This document shows positions 61,842 to 64,000 of a stretch of DNA of 64,000 nucleotides, piece by piece (the stretch's first letter is position 1; each line of letters opens with the position of its first letter). The translations under genes and the position numbers were made by a program. The notes under the pieces are model-generated. The model ran no database searches and was not told the origin of the DNA. It saw only the letters and a list, made by a program, of their open reading frames with translations. The stretch is from an uncultured Roseibium sp. (GTDB lineage Bacteria; Pseudomonadota; Alphaproteobacteria; Rhizobiales; Stappiaceae), in NCBI RefSeq assembly GCF_963669205.1, contig NZ_OY769915.1, positions 5,244,001-5,308,000 of the forward strand. Direction: 5' to 3'.

Positions 61842-62870
61842 TCACTTCGCCTTGACGACGGGATAAAGGCCCTGCGGCCGCCACATCAGGATCACCACCA
61901 TGAGCGCAATGGTCGAGATCAGCGCGACTTTCGGTGCGAGAAAGGCCGTGTAGTTGGCCAGGAGACCAACGAGCAAGGCCCCGATGAAGCAGCCCTCGAC
62001 GGAGCCGAGCCCGCCGATGATCACCACGATGAAGACCAGCACCATGATCTCCGATCCCATATGCGCGGTGATCGTCTCCTGGTAGAGCCCCCACATCACG
62101 CCGCCGAGCCCGGCAAGCGCGGACCCGGTCATGAACACGATCAGGAACAGCCTGCGGATCCTGTAACCGAGCGCTTCGACCATCTCGCCATTCTCGACCC
62201 CGGCTCTTACAAGCAGGCCGACCTTCGTGTTCTTCAGGACATGGCGCATGGCCAGAAACAGGGCAAGACCGATGGCGACTGCCACAAGCCTGTACTTCTC
62301 AATTGCCGCCTCTCCGAACACCACCGACCCCTGAAACGCCTCGGGGCGTGAGATATGCAGTTCATCTGGACCCCACACCACATAGATCATCTGCTGGGCA
62401 ACGATCAGACCGCCCATGGTGACGAGGATCTGCTTGAGATGCTCGCCATAGACCGGCATCACGATGACCCGTTCGAAGGCGTATCCGAGCAGACCGGTCA
62501 CCACCATCGCCGCAAGGATTGCTATCAGAACCGCGGCAAGATTGAGCATGACGCTCGGTGACGCCGTCCAGCCCGCAAGCCAGGCCAGAACCGTGAAACC
62601 CACAAAGGCGCCCACGGCGACGAAAGCCCCGTGGCCGAAATTGATGACGTCCATGAGCCCGAACACCACCGTCAGCCCGGACGCCATGATGAAGATCATC
62701 ATGCCCATGGCCAGGCCCGCCACGGTAAGCGTCAGCCAGCTTGCCGGATTGCCGATGGCGGCAAAACCCAGCAGCGCGAGCACGGGCACCAGCAGCACCG
62801 GCAGCTTCTGCAACACCTGTTCGCGCAGAGGCTCCTTTTCGATGCGCGGTTTGATCGCTGTTTCGCTCAT
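61842..62870 (-). CDS. livH: Branched-chain amino acid ABC transporter permease LivH
   Basis: 342 residues. GLMDVINFGHGAFVAVGAFVG and VRAGVENGEMVEALGYRIRR are family segments. The N-terminus carries a polar extension (TAIKPRIEKEPLREQVLQ) of about 25 residues that standard LivH lacks. It overlaps LivF by 4 nt. Confidence 0.9.
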   Translation of the reverse strand: MSETAIKPRIEKEPLREQVLQKLPVLLVPVLALLGFAAIGNPASWLTLTVAGLAMGMMIFIMASGLTVVFGLMDVINFGHGAFVAVGAFVGFTVLAWLAGWTASPSVMLNLAAVLIAILAAMVVTGLLGYAFERVIVMPVYGEHLKQILVTMGGLIVAQQMIYVVWGPDELHISRPEAFQGSVVFGEAAIEKYRLVAVAIGLALFLAMRHVLKNTKVGLLVRAGVENGEMVEALGYRIRRLFLIVFMTGSALAGLGGVMWGLYQETITAHMGSEIMVLVFIVVIIGGLGSVEGCFIGALLVGLLANYTAFLAPKVALISTIALMVVILMWRPQGLYPVVKAK

Positions 62871-63592
62871 TGATGCGCCTCCAGGCTCAGCCCCATAAGT
62901 CTCTCCTGCAAGCCCTCATCCTCGACGAGTTCGCTCATCTGTCCGCAATGGATGATGCGGCCGTCGTCCATGACGGCGACCGTATCTCCGATGGCGGACG
63001 CCATTGCGAAATTCTGTTCCACGAGCAGGATCGTGGTGTCTGTCTGTTTCAGTTCGCGCAGGGCGTCGGTCATCGCGTTGATGATTGCCGGCGCGAGCCC
63101 CTTGGTCGGCTCGTCGATCAGGATCAGGCGGCGCGGCTCGATGATGGCGCGGGCGACGGAAAGCATCTGTTTCTGACCGCCCGAAAGCGTTCCGGCGGAC
63201 GCGTTCCAGAAGGTCCCGATCGGGGGAAACAGCTCCTTGATCCAGCTCAGCCGTTGCTGATCGATCGGTCCCGCCGAGGCCGCGAGCGCCATGTTCTCGG
63301 CGACCGTGAGATCCGTGAAGATGCCCATGTCCTCCGGCACATAGGCGACGCCGCGCCGGGAAATCTCCGGCGTGTCGAGCTTCGTGATCAGGTGATCATC
63401 GAAACGGATCTCACCCTGGCTGGCGCTCCACAGACCCATGATGGTCCGGAGCGTCGTTGTCTTGCCGGCACCGTTTCGTCCGAGGAGAACGGTCACCCCG
63501 CCTTCCGGCACCACAAGATCAACGCCTTGCAGAATGTGATAGGGCCCGATCAGAGTGTGCACGCCGGAGAGGGAAAGCAGGTTTCCGGACAT
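62867..63592 (-). CDS. livF: Branched-chain amino acid ABC transporter ATP-binding protein LivF
   Basis: 241 residues. Walker A GRNGAGKTT, signature GTLSGGQKQM, Walker B LILIDEPTKGLAP and LLVEQNFAMA. Normal length for LivF. Its start overlaps the LivG stop by one base. Confidence 0.93.
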   Translation of the reverse strand: MSGNLLSLSGVHTLIGPYHILQGVDLVVPEGGVTVLLGRNGAGKTTTLRTIMGLWSASQGEIRFDDHLITKLDTPEISRRGVAYVPEDMGIFTDLTVAENMALAASAGPIDQQRLSWIKELFPPIGTFWNASAGTLSGGQKQMLSVARAIIEPRRLILIDEPTKGLAPAIINAMTDALRELKQTDTTILLVEQNFAMASAIGDTVAVMDDGRIIHCGQMSELVEDEGLQERLMGLSLEAHQ

Positions 63593-63999
63593 CAGGCTGC
63601 CTCCGGAGCCTTGCCGAGATACGCTTCCTGCACCACGGGAAGCGCGATCACCTCGGCGGGATCGCCATCGGCAACAAGTTCGCCGTTGTGCAGGACGACA
63701 ATGCGGTCCGCCAGGGACCGGATCACGTCCATCTTGTGCTCCACCAGCAAAATGGTCCGGTCCATATCCGCCTTGAGCTTCCGGATCAGCTCCAGAATGA
63801 CCGGGACTTCGTCGACGCTCATGCCCGCGGTCGGTTCATCGAACATCAGCACCTGCGGCCCGAGCGCAATCAGAAGGGCAACTTCGAGTTTGCGCTGGTC
63901 GCCATGGGGAAGCGCCGAAACGATCTGGTCGGCCTGATCGATCAGCCGCACCTCCGCCAGCACATGGTCCGCGCGTTCAAGAAGCTCTATATGGCTTTC
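63592..63999 (-). CDS. livG: Branched-chain amino acid ABC transporter ATP-binding protein LivG (5' end beyond window)
   Basis: 136 residues of the C-terminal half, reading in from the window edge as ESHIELLERADHVLAEVRLI. The signature reads ALPHGDQRKLEVALL, in place of LSGGQ, which is typical of some LivG members. Walker B VLMFDEPTAGMSV and LLVEHKMDVI follow. The Walker A lies outside the window. The ligand-binding protein gene of this system is not in the window. Confidence 0.92.
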   Translation of the reverse strand, partial: ESHIELLERADHVLAEVRLIDQADQIVSALPHGDQRKLEVALLIALGPQVLMFDEPTAGMSVDEVPVILELIRKLKADMDRTILLVEHKMDVIRSLADRIVVLHNGELVADGDPAEVIALPVVQEAYLGKAPEAA

Positions 64000-64000
64000 G

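Overview
The window reads as a stretch of chromosome from a GC-rich alphaproteobacterium, probably Hyphomicrobiales. I lean towards a marine Stappiaceae-like genome (Labrenzia/Roseibium type), but that is inference. Supporting signs are a C4-pathway 5-aminolevulinate synthase (hemA) behind an FNR/FixK-type box, a rhizobial-type glycerol ABC operon (glpV-S-T-P-Q plus a DUF2160 gene), TRAP transporters, and many tight polycistronic operons joined by 1-8 nt start/stop overlaps. I saw no rRNA, tRNA, CRISPR array, prophage or intact insertion sequence.

Layout. 1-6784 (minus): an N-formylglutamate amidohydrolase, a TRAP transporter, a glutamine synthetase-like ligase and an aldehyde dehydrogenase (cut by the window edge), opposite a divergent RpiR-type regulator (6934-7803) with palindromic operators between them. 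8006-14427 (plus): a seven-gene operon containing most of the GAK system (ATP-grasp, HprK-related kinase B, amphi-Trp protein), with a NUDIX protein, a PhoU-like/phosphotransferase fusion, a histidine phosphatase and a metallophosphoesterase. 14448-15990 (minus): BlaI/M56 (BlaR-like) pair. 16170-22150 (minus): glycerol ABC transporter. 22676-23530 (minus): tryptophan 2,3-dioxygenase. 23784-30481 (plus): transglutaminase-DUF2126, circularly permuted ATP-grasp/alpha-E, and a second transglutaminase. 30482-31243: repeat-rich DNA. 31244-38841 (minus): a LacI-controlled sugar ABC operon with a GH63/MGH1-like glycoside hydrolase and two unusual permeases. 39.2-40.8 kb: repeats and two poorly conserved small genes. 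40904-43767 (minus): glycerate 2-kinase, the GAK CofD-like protein and a VOC protein. 43962-48374: a DUF427 gene, a MITE-like element, and a TetR-controlled acyl-CoA operon. 48728: hemA with an oxygen-response box and a clear terminator. 50059-53607: a hypothetical secreted protein, a DUF1194 protein and a CPA1 antiporter. 53679-59968 (plus): a seven-gene operon built around three Rieske centres (Rieske-glutamate-synthase-like, Rieske-TPP enzyme, membrane ferric-reductase-like/Rieske protein) with small membrane proteins. 59976-64000 (minus): branched-chain amino acid-type ABC transporter (LivG partial) with an alpha/beta hydrolase.

Two blocks stand out as little-described systems. First, the GAK genes appear in one compact operon, with the CofD-like partner about 27 kb away behind a glycerate kinase; together they look like a protein phosphorylation/dephosphorylation or nucleotide-linked modification circuit. 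Second, the triple-Rieske operon couples a TPP-dependent alpha-keto-acid-type enzyme and a glutamate-synthase-type FMN enzyme to a membrane haem/Rieske protein. It looks like a dedicated electron-transfer pathway that I cannot name. The transglutaminase/ATP-grasp/alpha-E cluster is a third, recognised but functionally open, peptide-modification candidate.
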